Below, one piece after another: positions 9,961 to 22,400 of a stretch of DNA of 64,000 bases; position 1 is the first letter of the stretch, and every line of letters begins with the position of its first letter. Under the pieces are notes generated by a model. That model saw nothing but the letters and a program-made list of their open reading frames with translations. It was not told where the DNA came from and searched no databases. Origin of the DNA: Dillenia suffruticosa (lineage: Eukaryota > Streptophyta > Magnoliopsida > Dilleniales > Dilleniaceae); contig JAVTVX010000026.1 in NCBI GenBank assembly GCA_033439265.1, forward strand, positions 2,035,501-2,099,500, read 5' to 3'. Made by a program: the position numbers and the translations under genes.

Positions 9961-12599
9961 TTGTCAAAGTATCACAAATTTATGAAAATCATAACACTTG
10001 ACCCCCACAACAAAAAGTATTCTCCTGCATAAATGTTTTCCGGGATAAGTATTTCCATGAAAAGGCGATAATCCACAAAACAAACAAAGCCATGATAAGA
10101 CACTTGTTCCTTGGATGTTGAAAAGAAGGAAGGGAATTAATAGAAAAGGGGAATGCTCATGATAGATGCTCCAAAATAGGCATATTTTATGATGAGCAGA
10201 GTTTATGTAGATGGAAGACACTGCCTGTTAAGGATTTAAGGGGGAAAAAGGCTTAAAGGAATGATAGAATTACAAAATGCGTCTGTTGGTTTGCAACATG
10301 TATTGGTTAGCTACTTAACTGGTAAAATGAAAATTAGGTGGGAAAATTTGAAGAGATAAGGAAATAGAAGAATCCATTGTACAATTTTCATCCATATTGT
10401 TTTCCAAGCCTGAAAGTTGGAGACATAGACTTGGTATGTTCTTGGTTTTCACAGGGAAAAAAAATCAGCTAGCTGGTTGGATGGAACTATCTTCAAGCCA
10501 AGAGAAAAGTTTCAGCAAGCGCAAACTGATTATAAAGGCAACTGAACAATGAAAGTCAGTAGTTTTTTGTAACTTCTCTTCCAAAAAAAGAACTCTAGGA
10601 ATAAATGTGATGAGACCTTCTAGTGATTTACAGGAAACGGGTTCTTGTGCAGCCTTTCAATAATATACTCTTGAAGTTGAATGCAAAGCCATAAAGATTA
10701 GTAGCACGAGTTTCATCCAGCCAGTTAGTCCCGTAGGTGGCATGTAGAAGTTAATCAAAAATGTTGGAAGAAGATTATCAACTTGCCATTAAGAAGGTTA
10801 CTAAGCAGCACATTGTTTTTCATTTCTCGCATTTTTTTCCCTTTTTTTGTTGGGGGGAGGGATCGTCAGCGGTTCTCTAGATTCCATCAGCAAGATTGAC
10901 ATGGAAGACCTATCATCATGCATGCATCTAATACTACAGAGCTATGGATATTAGAAACAAGAGAAAGTGGATGCAGAGAAGTACTACCAACCCAACGTTC
11001 TACATTCTCGTTAAAAAGAGGCCCACAAGTCTTTTTCCCCCCCCCCCTTCACCCAAAGGCCTAAGACAATTTAATCCTTCCTCCCCGATATTACTCATAT
11101 TATAAGATATGGGAGTTTTCAGTTGGATCAGCTGTGTAGAGTGTAGACCTAGTGCTTTATCTTTCATCATAGCTGGTTCCAAGTCCAGATTAAGGAGAAG
11201 GATAGTCTTAGGTTGGCACCCAGTGTAAAGCTTTACCAAACAATCATCAATATGAATTGAAACAGCCATTTCTGAAAGTTAAAATGTCACCCTTGTGTAA
11301 TACACTATATCAGCTCCAAGGTGTAGCATTAGAGCAAGGGTGACGCATTGCTACCTCAATACAGTTCCAAATATGCAAGAATTCTGCATCATGGAGGGGT
11401 GCAGCTAAAAAAGACTAATTGAAGGAAACAATCTTATAATAGCTAGATGGAATATAGGCACTTGAAATGCAAGGGAATGAAATCAGGTGACAGTGATTAC
11501 AAGGAGATTAAGTATAATTTGCTTGCAACGAACCAAATGGATAGGACAAAACTAAAAGAAAAGGGAAAATAGTAGTTTTAATTTTTGGTATTTAGACAAG
11601 GACAAACTTAGAAATGACGTAGGAATTTTAATTGATTAAAATTTTTAAAATGAGTTTGTCCAAGTAACATCCAACGCAAATCTGATAATTCTAGTGAAAT
11701 TAGTTTTTTGAATAAGACTTAGTTAATATCACTAGTGCTTATGCTCTACAAATAGGTCTTCATGAGAACATAAGGCCACAATTTCGGGAAAATTTGATGG
11801 GTTAGTCCAAGGTGTGCCATAGGGAGAAAGTTATCACTAGGTGAAATCTAAATGGGCATGTAGGAAAGCAGGCAGGCGGTTATTGCAGATCCATAATTTT
11901 GCCAAGGAGATGTGTATTATGCAATGTAAGTTGTGGATTCTAGTGTAAGGATTTGTACAATGAAGATGAGAGTAGTGAGGATGTTGTCTCCAGCCATGTT
12001 TTGGTCGGTTTGGAGGGAAAGGAAATGAAATATCTTGGAAAGTGCAGAGACCTTTTTTATCTTGGAGAGTGCAGAGACTTTTTTGATGGTTTTAATGTAC
12101 AAATTTCTAAACTGTTTGTGCTTTTGGTTGTATTTGAAATCTTTTTAATAATTTTGTACATGTTGATTTCATAGATTCTCATGCCTTGCAGAGCGTTGGT
12201 TAAGCGCCTCCTTAGTGCCAACCCGGACCGGGCCCATCTCTATAAACCCTGGTCAAAAGAAAGTTTAGGGCATGCTTTCCTTATTATGATCTACATGTTT
12301 CCAATGTAATCATGTGGGTATAACACAAGCCACAATTTTTTTAAATTTTGTCAAATAATCATGCACATACACGCAGAGGATATCACCAATCACCTATGTA
12401 GTATGCACACCATACATATTGTTGTGTCCAAAAATCATCTTCCAGTCACATGGCAAAGTGCAAATGAAACATAACCGAGGGAAAACTTCAGTGAGCGCTT
12501 GTGGCATGTGATATAACAACTCTGAAAGTAGTGATCACTTGTTTTCGCATTGTTCAATTGCACCGAAAATGTGAAACAACGTATTTGTTATGTACCATA
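9961..12599. other. Intergenic, probably decayed repeat DNA
   Basis: No gene recognised. It may be the rest of a degraded LINE lying between the endonuclease remnant and the 3' tail at 12.6 kb, but I saw no reverse-transcriptase motif. The stretch 12180-12245 (GCGTTGGTTAAGCGCC.. with CCCGGACCGGGC) is GC-rich and could belong to another repeat family. Confidence 0.35.
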
Positions 12600-12965
12600 A
12601 TAATTGAGTTTGTCATGGAAGGCCATGATTTTCATATTTAGGAGGGCAAAAGGATACTCGCCTGCTCTGTGTGCCTTTGGACAATTTCTTGATGTCTTTT
12701 GGGAGAGCCTAATGCTAGAATTTTCAGAAATCAGATTATTGATTCATCACTTCTATGGGATAAGATTGTATTTTATACTTTGTGTAAGCTCATGCTACAA
12801 CAATTTATGAAGACCGTAGAATAGAAGAGTTGGAAATGGATTAGAGAGCAATTATTGGTTAGCTTATATTTTGTTCTTTCTTCGACTTCCTAAGAATTTC
12901 TCATCTTTTGAGTTTTTTGTACATTCTTCATTACATCTAATTCAATTTCCTTTTCTACCTAAAAA
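12600..12965 (+). mobile_element. L1-like LINE 3' tail
   Basis: Similar to the ends of the LINE copies at about 23.9-24.2, 24.4-24.75 and 30.2-30.4 kb: FWESLMLEFSEIRL, then TTTATGAAGACC.., a GGATTAGAGAGCAATTAT.. stretch, and a terminal TCTTTTGAG..TTTTGTACATTCTTC pattern. This is a 5'-truncated copy of the same family. Confidence 0.5.
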
Positions 12966-13218
12966 AATAGCAAGTGAAAGAAATTGCAACAATCCACCAT
13001 CAAGCTCTTCAGAATTGAAAGAGAGTGGACAAAAATGTGTTAAGGAGAGTGCAAAAGATGTCAAAGATGAAGTGATTCGTTAGAATTGGGGATTGAAAAA
13101 AAGGAAAAATAAAAAGCAAGACAAAGGTTCAAATGGTGAGAGACAGAGGGCTACTCAAATATAATAAACAGAAAAATAGAAGAACAATCGTGTAAGAAAG
13201 AGATTTTACCTTGAAAAT
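12966..13218. other. 3' flank of the ClpP gene
   Basis: Short AT-rich region downstream of the minus-strand ClpP stop codon, probably including its 3' UTR. Confidence 0.4.
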
Positions 13219-14027
13219 CTAGGTAGAACCCTTGTCTTTGGCTTCGTCACCAACAGCGTCAGTGACCAACTCTAATGGCCTCTGATCAATAACCTCATCA
13301 ATTATTCCAAACTCCTTAGCTTCTTGGGGGGTCATGAAATAGTCCCTGTCCATATTCTTCTGAATAATCTCCACTTCTTGGCCTGTATGCTTTGAATACA
13401 ACAAATTCAAAGAATCCCAAACACGCACAATCTGCTTGGTATGTATAGTTATGTCTTTGGCCTGCCCACTATACCCACCAGAAGGCTGGTGGATCATAAT
13501 AGTGGCATTAGGTAAAGACCTTCTCGCACCCTTAGCCCCAGCAGCCAATAGTAGAGACGCCATTGAAGCCGCCTGACCCAAACATATAGTATTGATTGGA
13601 GATCTGATATATTGCATTGTATCATATATCGCCAGACCTAACAACATTTCAGAAACACCAGAATTAATATTACAAAATGCTTTGAATCGAAGTAAAAGAA
13701 AAAGGTAATATTTTAGGGTTACGAACCAGCAGTGACGGCGCCACCAGGAGAATTGAGATACATGTAGATAGGTTTGGAAGGGTTTTCGGATTCGAGGAAG
13801 AGGAGCTGGGCGACGACAACGTGTGCGGTGTCGTCGGAGATGGGGCCATTGATGCAGACGATACGCTCCTTGAGGAGACGTGAGAAGATGTCGTATGCTC
13901 TCTCTCCTCTCGACGAGTGCTCTATCACCATTGGGATTAGACTGTAATATCTCTTACTCATCGCACTCGCACTCCTACAGCTTCTGCTGCTGGCTATGGC
14001 TGCTTGCAGTTTGCTCAGACCTCTCAT
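13219..14027 (-). CDS. CLPP2: ATP-dependent Clp protease proteolytic subunit 2, mitochondrial
   Basis: Serine protease subunit that assembles into tetradecameric ClpP rings and degrades proteins fed by a ClpX ATPase in the mitochondrial matrix. Two exons on the minus strand: 14027-13727 and 13637-13219, joined G|GT in phase (239 residues, close to the roughly 240 of nuclear ClpP2). The start is the ATG at 14027; upstream in-frame codons are not ATG. The first 30 or so residues ([20 protein letters not shown]) are Ser/Arg/Ala-rich without acids, as in a mitochondrial presequence. The mature part starts [20 protein letters not shown]. Catalytic residues are visible: Ser in GQAASMAS, His in MIHQPSGG and Asp in NMDRDYF. 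The oxyanion SPGG motif sits at the end of exon 1. The 89-bp intron is GT..AG. No defect seen. Confidence 0.93.
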
Positions 14028-15936
14028 CGTATGAGTGACCACAGCAAGGTCTGCTGCTCCTGGATTTCAACACTCTTCTCCTGCAGGTTGGTTGGGGGTG
14101 TTTTGGCTTTTCATTTCCAAGTATTAATTATTCAATATGGTTTAGTATACATTAGGATTATTTTTGTTTTATTTTTTTATTTTTTATTTTTATTTAATAT
14201 AAAAAATATATTTTTTATTTTTTGGATATATGGTTCAAGTATTTTCTTCATTTAACACAGGAGACCATTTCTTTTTTTTTTTTATTAAATATGGTGTAAT
14301 ATATAAAATACTTTTAATATTATGTACTAGTTTATTACTTCAAAAATTATTAACAAAATATTATAATTTTCAAATTTTGTATCATAGTTTGAAAACAAGA
14401 ATAAAAAGAATAATCGACATGTAACAAGATCCGGAGTGAAGCTTGCAACAGATTGACTTTTTTAAATTTACTAATTTTTAGAATTAATATTCAAATCATA
14501 TTAACACGTAATTTAAAGAAAAAAATATCTAAAAGTTATTATAAAAACTAATACAACAAATAGAATATCTAAAGAAATTCTACTTAAAATTTGAAGTGTT
14601 TAATAGATTGTATACAACAATTGTAATTTTGATAAAAAAAAGAAGCTTAAGTTATCACAAGACAAGACGTTTGATAAAAAATTTTACAGAATCAATTAAA
14701 GAGATATATACTTTCAATTAAACAATAAAAAGAACTTAATACCAAATTCCTTGTGCCCTAGGAAAAGTTGCTAAAAATGATAAAAAGTGAAAAAAAACAC
14801 ACACACACATAATTGCAAAATGATCTATGGATTATACAATGCTTAATAAAAACTATTACAACTTCTAAGCACCAATAAACCACACAATATGCATGAAAGG
14901 TTCCGCATTGTCAAGATCAAACTATATATGCCGTGGCGGAGACGGGATTTGACTTAAGAGAAAGTATATATATATATATATATAGATTTATAAATATATA
15001 AATTTATATGTATATATATAAATAGAAAGCGTGATAAATATCAGAGTTATAATTATCTAAAATATAAAATATCAAAATTGAAAATTTAATGAATAGAAAT
15101 TTCTTTTTTTTTCAATTGAAAACTTTTTGTATTTTTTAAATAAGACAAAGAAAGAAAGTCGTGAGAAAAAAGCAAATCAACGGTAAAAGTTTTAAAATAT
15201 TATAACGGTGTATGTTATTGAAAATAAAAAATATATGTCTCAATAATTAAATATATTATTAGAATTAGAATTTTAAAAAACAGAACAATCATTTAAAAAA
15301 TAAGAAAATTGAGAAATTGAGAAATATTGTATATTATTTAATACATAATAGATGTATGCAATCGTATTTACATAGTTTAGTTTAACCCGGTAATGATTAG
15401 TATGCTATTACATATATAATAAATATATTTTTGTAATGTTTCAATAAATATTATATTATATAATTCATTTTACCAAAATTACATTAATAAAATCATCCAA
15501 AATTGAGGGCCAAAATCATCTAAATGCTACTTTCCTTTAAATAAGGTTTGAATTAGATGTTCCTTTTTTTCATGATTGGGAACCTTTACTTCGTTTCATC
15601 CCAAGATTGAAAAGCGAACGTGAAACCCTTTTTTTTATTCACTAAGATTTAGGTTTGGTTCAGAATCTCATGGGTGGTCGTTGACGAATTTCCATTATTG
15701 CATTTTCGCATGTTCAAAAAAAGGGCAGCCTTTGGGATTAGGAAACAACACCCTCGTGGGCCAGGGGTTTCGCTAATTGCTAGGGAGGGAGGGTACTTTC
15801 GAAAATAGTTGACTCACGACGGGGATTCTGATTATTATCCTTGGAATTGTCCCTCGCCTCTCCAGATTTCTTTCTGCTTCGCTTTTCGTTTTACTCCCGC
15901 ACTTGGCAAACCCTAAACTTTCTCGGTCTCTCTTCA
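14028..15936. other. AT-rich spacer between divergent ClpP and GeBP-like genes
   Basis: Very AT-rich, with no coding sequence. A (TA)n run lies at about 14965-14984 and a CA run near 14796-14808. The space between the two divergent start codons should hold both promoters. No specific element was identified. Confidence 0.5.
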
Positions 15937-17137
15937 ATGGCACCGAAGCTTCCAGCCTTGCAAGCGCAGCCACCGGCCGATCCTTCGTCGGAAGAAGATT
16001 CGTCTGAAGAAGAAATTGAGGAACAAGAAGAAGACGAACAAGAACAAGAACAAGATGCATCCGAAGAAGAAGGAGGAGGAGGAGAGAGCTTCTTCTCCAC
16101 CACCACCACCACCACCACCTCCTCCATCTTCTTCCAACAAGAAGACCTCCAAAAAGAAGACCACCGTCACACCCCAATCGTCGTCCTCAACCGACGAAGC
16201 TGAGGAAAGCGAAGAAGAAGAATCCGACGATTTTAATCCGGAGAATCCTCCGAAGATCGCGGCAATTCCTGATCCAAGCGTGAAGCCTCTCGCCTCGAAA
16301 CCAACGGAAGTAACTTCAAAGTCGGAGAAGAAGGTGAATGTGACTCCCGTGAAGAGAACTGCTGAGAATGATAAAGAGAAAAAGGATTCGAAGAAGGTGA
16401 AAACCGACGAAGCTGCGACCCCGAAGAAGCCATTCTTTGTTCGGATTTGGAGTGAGGATGATGAGATCGCAATTCTCAAGGGTCTGTCCGAATATAGTTC
16501 GAAAAAAGGGGTAGGTAGATCAATTTCAGGATATGAATGGGTTTCATGAATTTGTCAAGAAAAATGTGCGTGCTGATGTAAGAGTCAATTGATGGCTGAG
16601 ATTAGGAAGATGAAGAAGAAGTTTAAGGACAATGTAGGCAAGGGGAAGAATGGGGAGGATCCAGTTTTCACAAAACCCTACGATGAGAAGGCCTTTGTAT
16701 TTTCGAAAAGGATTTGGGGAGGTGAGGTAAAGGAGAGTGGTGGGTCTCTCGAGACAAAGAAGGCTAATACGAAAACCCCAAAGAGTACGAAATCAAAGGG
16801 GTCGAAGGAGAATGCTGAGAATTCGAACGATGGGGAGATGCTGCATGTGGCTGATAAAGAAGAGAATAGGCCTGAGAGAGAGAAGAATTCAAAGGATTCT
16901 GTATGTTTGATTCAATGGATCAAGCATAGTAGGAAACTCGGAGGTCGGGGTCTGGATGAGAGTTGGATGAAAGAAGGATTAAAGCTAATTTCAAAGTCAA
17001 AAAAGAAGGAATGGGAAGAGAAATGGAAGAACCCGGAGGAGGCCGAAATTGGGATTTTCATGAATAGGTTGAAATTGATAAGCGAGCAGGTGAAGCTCGT
17101 ACGCATGGCAGATGGTTATAAGTCTAAAAATCATTAA
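15937..17137 (+). pseudogene. GeBP/Storekeeper-like (DUF573) transcription factor with three frameshifts
   Basis: GeBP/STKL proteins are plant nuclear DNA-binding regulators, usually encoded without introns. Start ATG at 15937 (MAPKLPALQAQPPADPSSEE), followed by an acidic Glu-rich tail. The protein then continues in the next frame from about 16085 (SSPPPPPPPP, KKTSKKKTTVTPQSS), reaching the DUF573 domain FFVRIWSEDDEIAILKGL. At about 16511-16514 an extra GTAG-like 4 bp shifts the frame; 16515-16580 in the third frame reads VDQFQDMNGFHEFVKKNVRA. At about 16581 one base appears to be missing, after which 16583-17137 continues (SQLMAEIRKMKKKFKDN, then the C-terminal EKWKNPEEAEIGIFMNRL helix region). 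The amino-acid sequence is well conserved on both sides of every break. This points to a very young pseudogene or to assembly errors; three errors in one gene favours decay. Confidence 0.8.
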
Positions 17138-19078
17138 ATGATATGAATTTGGTGAGTGGTCTTTTCTTTTATGAATAATATGAATTAGTTATACATATTG
17201 GAAGTAAAATTTCCTTTCTTTTTAAATCACAACCTTTTGATTTAGGGCTTAAATCTTTTTTTTTTAAGTTTTTCCATTAATAGGGATGGTAGAATTTATT
17301 TTATCTTCTGACACCTCGTGCATGCTTGCTTTTCATTATTCAATTATCAACCCCTTTCCATTTTTTTTTTCAATTTCTATAAATTTCAACATTAATTTTG
17401 TCATCCCTTAATGAGGGCGATCTATTCTTAAATCAAGGAATCTTAATCAACCATTGATTTAAAATCTTTTTTTTTTTTTTTTTTAATTTGAGATCGAAGA
17501 GGTGAAGAAGAATGAAGAATTTTTTCCGAATTTCTTTGGATTATGATTTCTAGCTCTGGGGATGCTAATGATGCTTGAAGTCAATGGGAAGGTGAAGAAT
17601 GCAGGATTAGAGGGCGGGGGGGATAAAGGGGTTTTGATTGCGGGCTCTAGTCATTTTCGAAGACAATGATCAGTGCTTGCTTGAGTTTCTCGTTTTTGAG
17701 AGAGGACCAAATAAAATAGACAATTTGGATTTAAAAATAATGAACACATATATAAACGATTATAAAAAAAAATGAATTAATTAGATTAAACTAATTCAAA
17801 TAGCTAAGATCGATTTTATCGGCGCGATGAATGCGACGGAGGAATCTCAAATTTATAACTAAAATTTTCTAATATGAAATAAATGGTCCAGATTATTTTC
17901 ACAAAAATTTTCAAAACTAAAAATAAATACGGTTTTAATGCACTTTAGATCCGGTCACTTCATGGCTTCTAAATTTCAAAGCTTGCACAAGAAAAAATAA
18001 TAGTAATTTTTAATGCATAAGAATCTATTTTTATATCACGAATCGGCTCATTCCTCTTGACCCCATTACTTATGCTTCATGTTTTTTTTTTTGTACAAAT
18101 AGATATAATCAAGCATGTTCAATCAGAAAATGAAGGATGGAAGTGAGGAGATTCTACCACTTGAGCTGTTTCTAAGAAACACTTACACTTCATGTTAAAT
18201 CTAAATTTTGCACTCCATTGATTGGTGTTTCTTTTTTGTTTAAAACTTTGGTTCCTTTTCTGATTGCGACAATATTTCCTTTGCATACAATATTTCTATC
18301 TCTAAACAAATCATTTTTTTTCAAACATCTTGATGTTTTGTATCTCAACATACTAAAAAATAAAATATAAAAACAAAAGTCGAATTTCTCACTTGGATCT
18401 TTGTTCTTCGTCTTTTTCTTTTTTCATTCAACAAAGTAGTACAGCTTAATAATGTCAATTTGTATAAAACTCTCAAACAAAATAATATCGACTCTAATCT
18501 CCTAAAAGTCTTTAAAAATGCTATATTACTTTTCCCAACATGGTAATGATAATTATCCACCTTCCATTATAATAGCATCAATTTTTTTTTTTAAATTCAT
18601 TTCCTTTGGTGAATATATTCTAATATTGATACCACTTTCCCACAAAAATTTGATAACAAAAATCTTTATAACAATAAATTTATAAAATTTTTACGATAGT
18701 ATTGATTTAAAAATTAATATTATTAAAATGTAACGTGATAATAAGTATCGAATAATCAAAAACTCAATAATGTAATAACATGAACTAATAAAATTTTTAT
18801 ACGTCAAAAAATAGATATCATCAAAATCAAAATAAAATACGTTAATGTCTATCGAGATAATTTTATATTTTATTATTATTTTTTATAAATAGCGCATAAA
18901 ACTAGAAAAAGAGTCGGCCGGGGGGACCCCAACACCCCGTCGGCCGAGTCTCCTCCTTTCCCCCTCCCAACTTAAAAGATCCAAAAAAAAAAAAAAATGA
19001 AAAAAAGAAAAAAAGAAAAAGGGCAAAAGGAAAATGAAACATATGCAAATGACCATCCTTGCCCGCACCCACTTAGCC
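17138..19078. other. Intergenic, upstream region of the HUA2-like gene
   Basis: AT-rich, no coding region recognised. A short GC-rich stretch sits at 18911-18950 (GAGTCGGCCGG..., with CCCCGTCGGCCGAGTC forming its inverted partner), close to the expected promoter of the HUA2-like gene. Confidence 0.45.
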
Positions 19079-19132
19079 TCACACACACACACACACACTC
19101 TCTCTATCTCTCTCTCTCTCTCTCGCTCTCTA
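19079..19132 (+). repeat. (CA)n(CT)n microsatellite in the HUA2-like 5' region
   Basis: CACACACAC.. followed by CTCTCTCTCT, about 300 bp upstream of the HUA2-like start codon. A second pyrimidine CT repeat lies at about 19271-19288. CT-rich 5' UTRs and core promoters are common in plants. Confidence 0.85.
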
Positions 19133-19171
19133 GACCTACGTTTCGAAACAAGGCACGCTTTCACAATTCGA

Positions 19172-19259
19172 ATGGCAGTCTCGTTTCACAATTCGAATGG
19201 CAGTCTCGTTGGACGTGGATGAAGATGTGGATTGTCTAGAAAACTCCCAACATAGCTGA
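19172..19259 (+). promoter_or_regulatory. Two overlapping upstream ORFs made by a tandem duplication
   Basis: The 25-bp unit around CACAATTCGAATGGCAGTC is present twice in a row (about 19161-19185 and 19186-19210). Each copy provides an ATG in a different frame: 19172-19222 encodes MAVSFHNSNGSLVGRG and 19197-19259 encodes MAVSLDVDEDVDCLENSQHS. Both stop before the main ATG at 19443. Whether they lie in the mRNA depends on the transcription start, which I cannot place. Confidence 0.4.
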
Positions 19260-19442
19260 AGCCTAAGGCTTCTCTCTCTCTCTCTCTCCAAGGTTTACAT
19301 CCTATTGCTATTGGTTTTGGGCCCCTGCCGTCTCCGATTTCAAGTACTTCTTCTTCATCGTATCCTCAACTTTTTCTAGGGTTTTTTTCGACGACGACTG
19401 GGCGTTTGGGGATTCTGGGGAATTACTCGTTTTGGACGCCGC

Positions 19443-22400
19443 ATGGCTCCGGCGCGTAAAAGAGGAGCGAACAAAGCAAAGGCCAAGAGCCAGTTGAGGT
19501 TGGGCGATCTTGTTCTTGCCAAAGTCAAGGGCTTCCCCGCTTGGCCTGCCAAGGTTTGCCCCCCCTCGCGCTTCCTTCCTTCTGCATTCTAGGGTTTTCT
19601 AATTACTGCGATTTAATTTCCCCAAGATTGAGAAAATTGTCTAGCATAATTTCGGGTTGGTTCTTGAATTTGATTGATTGCAAATATATTTTATTTTCCA
19701 GATTAGTGATCCCGAAGACTGGGAGCGAACTCCTGACCCAAAGAAATATTTTGTTCAATTTTTTGGAACATCTGAAATGTAAGTACTTTTTCTCATTTCA
19801 ATTATCTGTGTCGGTCATTTCTATTTGCATTTAAGAAAAACTTAGCATTGTCAAGAATGAATCCCCATTCTTTACCAAAAAAAAAAAGAAAAAAAGAAAA
19901 AATGCACAGGTTGCTGCTAATGCACACTTAATGGTTTCTCTTACTGATTTGTAGCACACTTATGACTTCTATCCGTTGCCTGAATATATTAGATTGTGAG
20001 AAAAGAAAATGGAATTTGGAATTGGTGATTTATTTTGTATTTTTTGTGTTCGGAATGCTATTGCATGAATTATGCACTGTAATTATGTTTCTGAACGGTG
20101 CTAAAGCATGCCTGGCCCAAACCTATTATAGAGTGTCACCAGGTGTTAAAATAAATTGAGCAACGCTAGATGTATATGCTCAAGACAGTTGAGTGTTTAC
20201 ATTTAATCAATATGTAGATTTTCCCAACTTTTGGTAAACCAGTGCATAAAGTTCAAATTATTTTATCAATTTAAAACTGAAATTAAGAATGAAAGAAATA
20301 AGTGATGAGTTTTACCCTAGAAATAGACTTTGGTGTTCTTCCCATGCTTCCTTCAGTCTTAAGAAAATATGAACAGATGCTAATTTCTGTTCCCTGACAT
20401 TGAAATACATAGAATAAGGGGATAGAAGAGTAGGCTGGTCTAAAAATATTAAAGGAAAGAAGAAGAAGATAAAAGAGCAGTATTGGCACCATCTGGTTGT
20501 TGGCTGCAGCAGAATTTGCATAATTGTCCTCCCCACCTAAACTCTCTCTCTCTCTCTCTCTCTCACGGACACACACAGATTTTGTAAGAAGAGATAGAGA
20601 AGAACCTCTGTGGTGTTTGACAAAGCCATTCTTTCACTTCAACTTTTATGTGCGATTGATAGCATGCAACTGATTAAATACCCTTCAGTTCCTTAAGGCC
20701 CTCTCCTTCTCCTTTGGACTTCTAATATGTGGCTGACAGCATATGAGATTTAACTCATAAAATTTATTTAATTGTTCTACACAGCAACAAAGCTTCCTTC
20801 ATAATTTTTGTTATTCAAGTGCTTTTTTCCTACCTGTTATGGACATCTGTTTGATAAAAAGAATAAAGTTTCCTTGTGGCTCACTTCTTTACTTTCTGAG
20901 ACACTTATTACTTGCGTGATAAGCTATGTCATGGCATTATGTACAAGTACAATTGATAACTTAAATGTTGATAGCCATTGGAAGACTGATATTATAATAC
21001 TATATGCAATCAATTGAAGCAAAAGATTACAATTAACCTTCTATCGTTTAACGTCTGTGGTATGCTGGCAAAGGTAGAAATGTATTCTTTGCTCATATAT
21101 TTTTAGGACTTTTATTTTAAGTAAAAACTATATTTTTGACTCAACTCAAAAGCTTATGCTTTCCTTGCAACATGCAAAACATGTTGCTTTATACCTTGCA
21201 TTTAAAAGCTACAGTTGTCATGACATTGAAGGATTGATAATCGGGGATTCTTTCCAGTTCTGTAATACAAATATTTGCAACATTAGGTGCTTCTGGGAAT
21301 ATTAAATATTACAATTTTCTTTTTCTGTGTCTTGTTTAATTGTTGTTATTATCGTGTTATATATATTGATGGATTGTTTCATTGATTTTGGCACTTTATA
21401 TTATGTTACTTTGGCACCTTTTTTTGTTTCCATCCAAACTTTACCCTATCATGTAATTCATGAACAATTTGAATGGAAGGCAATAATCACAAGTTTAGTG
21501 AGGTTAATTATTCTCAAGTCTGTCTTCTTCAGCATCCCAAAGGGTTGGTGGGCATTAATTTTGCAGTTTATTCCCATTGTTTTATGAGTTTTGGGGTTTC
21601 ATAATCTTCTTTCTTCCTATATTTTTACTTGTTTTAACCTCTATGGAAATTGATTTTTTTTTCTTTTGGATATATTGATTATTGTGTATATAATAAAAAA
21701 GAAAATATATAATTGGGGAGTTTGATTACTAAAAAGAAGTTGGGGAGGTGATCTTTGTATATGATTTTGGATAAAAGTGGCCATTTGTGGTGGCCAAGGC
21801 ATATTTTTTGTGGTCGGATTGAAAAAAAATGTGGCTGATGTTTTCAGATTGAGAATGGTTTTAAGATTGAGAATGATACATTTCTAGTTCCAAATTGTTA
21901 GATAAAGGTAACTTTGCATTTTGATCTTATGAGTAGCATATGTAAGGTGATTTGGAAGCCAAATTGAAATAGCTGGATAGAGAGTTAAGAGATCCTTTTA
22001 GATGCATATGTGGAAGGCTACGAGATTCATACAATGACTCGCGTTGCCCATCAAGTGGTTGACTTCAAGTTAAAGGAAAAAGTATCTGGAACATTTTCTT
22101 AGCTATACATGGAGAAAATTTCTGTTGTATTAAAAGAAAAGAATTTCATTAAGTATTTACTGATAATACTTGAGAGGGTAATCCATCCTTAAAAAAGTCA
22201 AGAGCAAGTTTATTAAAATAAAATGGCTGTCCAATCCCTATTGATATCTTCAAAGAGTTGGGCAACCATGTCCATCGTGCAAACAGATGACTAGCAAATA
22301 ATATTGTTTCACAGCAGATTAATAGGAAGATTTTGATCTTTGAAGATTTGAGCAATTCTCTGGTACCACCATAGAGTTGCCATATTAGCACATTCTAGAA

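Noticed and set aside
12191..12245. tRNA or small RNA gene around GCGTTGGTTAAGCGCC
   Set aside because: No cloverleaf or promoter boxes in the right spacing; more likely part of a repeat.
16016..16549. Start of the GeBP-like protein at the in-frame ATG at 16016
   Set aside because: Its first residues (Arg/Lys/Asn runs) are the out-of-frame reading of the acidic tail; the ATG at 15937 gives the family-like N-terminus.
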